From Methanothrix sp. (GTDB lineage Archaea > Halobacteriota > Methanosarcinia > Methanotrichales > Methanotrichaceae), in contig PMNG01000088.1 in assembly GCA_003162615.1 (NCBI GenBank), forward strand, positions 12,290 to 18,781: 6,492 nt of DNA. The letters are read 5' to 3'. Every line of letters starts with the position of its first letter. Within the stretch, counting starts at the first letter, position 1. The notes under the pieces are model-generated. The model was not told the origin of the DNA. It worked only from the letters and a program-made list of their open reading frames with translations, and searched no databases. Positions 5,230 through 6,492 of the stretch are shown here, in pieces. Both the position numbers and the translations under genes were made by a program.

Positions 5230-6492
5230 ATGAGCGAGGTCTCCAAAGAGTACAATTTCAATTCTGTAGAGGAGAAATGGGTGGATGCTTGGGACAAGTC
5301 GGTCTACTACTTCGACTGGGACTCGAAAAAGCCACAGTACATCATAGACACGCCCCCACCCTACCCCACGGGGGACTTCCACATCGGAAACGCCCTCAAC
5401 TGGTGCTACATGGACTTCGTGGCCCGGTACAAGCGCATGCAGGGTTTCAACGTCATGTTCCCCCAAGGCTGGGACTGCCACGGTCTTCCAACAGAAGTAA
5501 AGGTTGAAGAAAAGTACCACATAACCAAGAACGCCGTTCCGAGGGAAGAGTTCAGAAGGCTCTGCGAGCAGATGACTAACGAGGCCATCACTCGGTTTAG
5601 AAAGACCATAAACCGGCTCGGGATATCCACGGACTGGTCCAACGAGTACATCACCATGTCCCCGGAGTACTACGTCAAGACTCAGCGCTCCTTCGTCCAG
5701 ATGTACAAAAAAGGGTTGATCTACCGGGAGGATCATCCGGTTAATTGGTGTCCCCGTTGTGGAACCGCCATCGCCTTTGCCGAAGTGGAGTATGACCAGA
5801 GGACGACAACCCTGAACTACATGCGTTTTCCTGCCGAGAGCGGCTACCTGGAGATAGCCACATCCAGGCCTGAGCTACTGCCAGCCTGCGTAGCAGTAGC
5901 AGTCAATCCCGGGGACAAACGGTATGAGAAGCATATAGGAAAAGATGTAACCGTCCCACTGTTTGATTATAAAGTGCCTGTCATCTCCAACTCGGCCGTT
6001 GATACCAAGTTCGGCACGGGCGTGGTCATGATCTGCACCTTCGGAGACAAGCAGGACGTGAGGTGGTGGATGGAGCACCACCTTCCCTTGCGCCAGGCGA
6101 TAGACCGCAATGGGAAGATGACCGAGATCGCCGGAGCCTATAAAGACCTCTCAATCAAAGAGTCCAAAGAGGCAATAACCCGGGACATGCTCGACCGAGA
6201 GATAATCTTCAGGCGAGAGCCTCTAGAGCAGAACGTAGGCTTGTGCTGGCGGTGCAAGACCCCAATTGAGATCCTCTCCGAGAGGCAGTGGTTCGTTAAG
6301 ATAAACCCGGAGGAGATAAAGAAGACCTCGGGAGAGATCGAGTGGATACCGCCCCACATGGAGACACGCCTCAAGAACTGGGCGGACTCTGTGGAGTGGG
6401 ACTGGTGCATCTCCAGGCAGAGGATCTTCGCCACGCCTATTCCTGTCTGGTACTGCAACAGTTGCGGCCAGGTTCTAGTAGCTGAAGAGGAG
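5230..6492 (+). CDS. valS: Valyl-tRNA synthetase, N-terminal part (cut by window edge)
   Basis: 421 codons are present and the frame is still open at the last base; the full protein should be roughly twice this long. It charges tRNA-Val with valine in the cytosol. The class I signature appears as HIGN at 51-54 within TGDFHIGNALNWCY, followed by FPQGWDCHGLPTEVKVEE (77-94). The HPVNWCPRCGTAIAFAEVEY block (169-188) begins the insert region. The editing domain that removes mischarged threonine includes TSRPELLPACVAVAV (211-225) and GTGVVMIC (262-269). Cysteine pairs at 174/177, 339/342 and 409/412 look like metal-binding knuckles. The catalytic core resumes at DWCISRQRIFATPIPVWYC (391-409). The KMSKS loop and anticodon-binding domain are beyond the window. 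TSRPELLPACVAV and the overall sequence fit archaeal ValRS better than IleRS or LeuRS. Confidence 0.94.
   Translation, partial: MSEVSKEYNFNSVEEKWVDAWDKSVYYFDWDSKKPQYIIDTPPPYPTGDFHIGNALNWCYMDFVARYKRMQGFNVMFPQGWDCHGLPTEVKVEEKYHITKNAVPREEFRRLCEQMTNEAITRFRKTINRLGISTDWSNEYITMSPEYYVKTQRSFVQMYKKGLIYREDHPVNWCPRCGTAIAFAEVEYDQRTTTLNYMRFPAESGYLEIATSRPELLPACVAVAVNPGDKRYEKHIGKDVTVPLFDYKVPVISNSAVDTKFGTGVVMICTFGDKQDVRWWMEHHLPLRQAIDRNGKMTEIAGAYKDLSIKESKEAITRDMLDREIIFRREPLEQNVGLCWRCKTPIEILSERQWFVKINPEEIKKTSGEIEWIPPHMETRLKNWADSVEWDWCISRQRIFATPIPVWYCNSCGQVLVAEEE

Noticed and set aside
5071..5736. Long minus-strand frame (221 residues) opposite valS and overlapping tsr3
   Set aside because: It overlaps two well-supported genes, one on the same strand in another frame, and has no family features.
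5230..6492. Isoleucyl- or leucyl-tRNA synthetase as an alternative call
   Set aside because: The TSRPELLPACVAV editing segment and the TPPPYPTGDFHIGN region fit archaeal valyl-tRNA synthetase better.

Overview
The window looks like a chromosomal segment of a methanogenic euryarchaeon, most likely of the order Methanosarcinales; a Methanothrix (Methanosaeta)-type genome is my best guess. Supporting points are a PGF-CTERM surface-protein tail, an archaeal-type valyl-tRNA synthetase that reads like the Methanosarcina family, the archaeal/eukaryal rRNA enzyme Tsr3, archaeal TATA-type promoters, and Shine-Dalgarno sites of the GGTGAT type. The species is inferred, not proven.

Layout from left to right. 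(1) 2-352, plus: the C-terminal 116 residues of a secreted, probably heavily N-glycosylated protein with an archaeosortase signal, followed by a hairpin plus T-tract terminator (365-404). (2) 353-570: a non-coding gap with that terminator and the likely promoter and ribosome binding site of the next gene. (3) 571-1587, plus: amrS, a radical SAM enzyme of the AmmeMemoRadiSam group. (4) 1605-2777, minus: a tnpB gene with intact RuvC and zinc-finger residues, in an element without tnpA that I place at about 1590-2826. Its 3' end carries omega-RNA-like hairpins, and the base after the element starts a guide lying over the last codons of amrS. (5) 2778-2924: a non-coding gap with the proposed left-end hairpin, a second right-end-like sequence that may be a relic of another element, and the ribBA promoter. 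(6) 2925-4127, plus: ribBA, a bacterial-style fusion of DHBP synthase and GTP cyclohydrolase II, probably leaderless. (7) 4128-4631, minus: a small heat-shock protein (HSP20), whose stop codon abuts the ribBA stop inside the palindrome TGATCA. (8) 4668-5165, minus: tsr3. (9) 5230-6492, plus: the first 421 codons of valS, divergent from tsr3 and running off the window.

Apart from the mobile element this is a housekeeping neighbourhood: cofactor synthesis (ribBA), rRNA modification (tsr3), tRNA charging (valS) and protein homeostasis (hsp20). The genes do not form one operon. Removing the proposed TnpB element leaves amrS and ribBA in the same direction about 100 bases apart, a plausible ancestral arrangement. 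I found no convincing new multi-gene system. The most interesting points are the guide-adjacent arrangement of the TnpB element, the possible second element end, and the bacterial-type riboflavin fusion in an archaeon.
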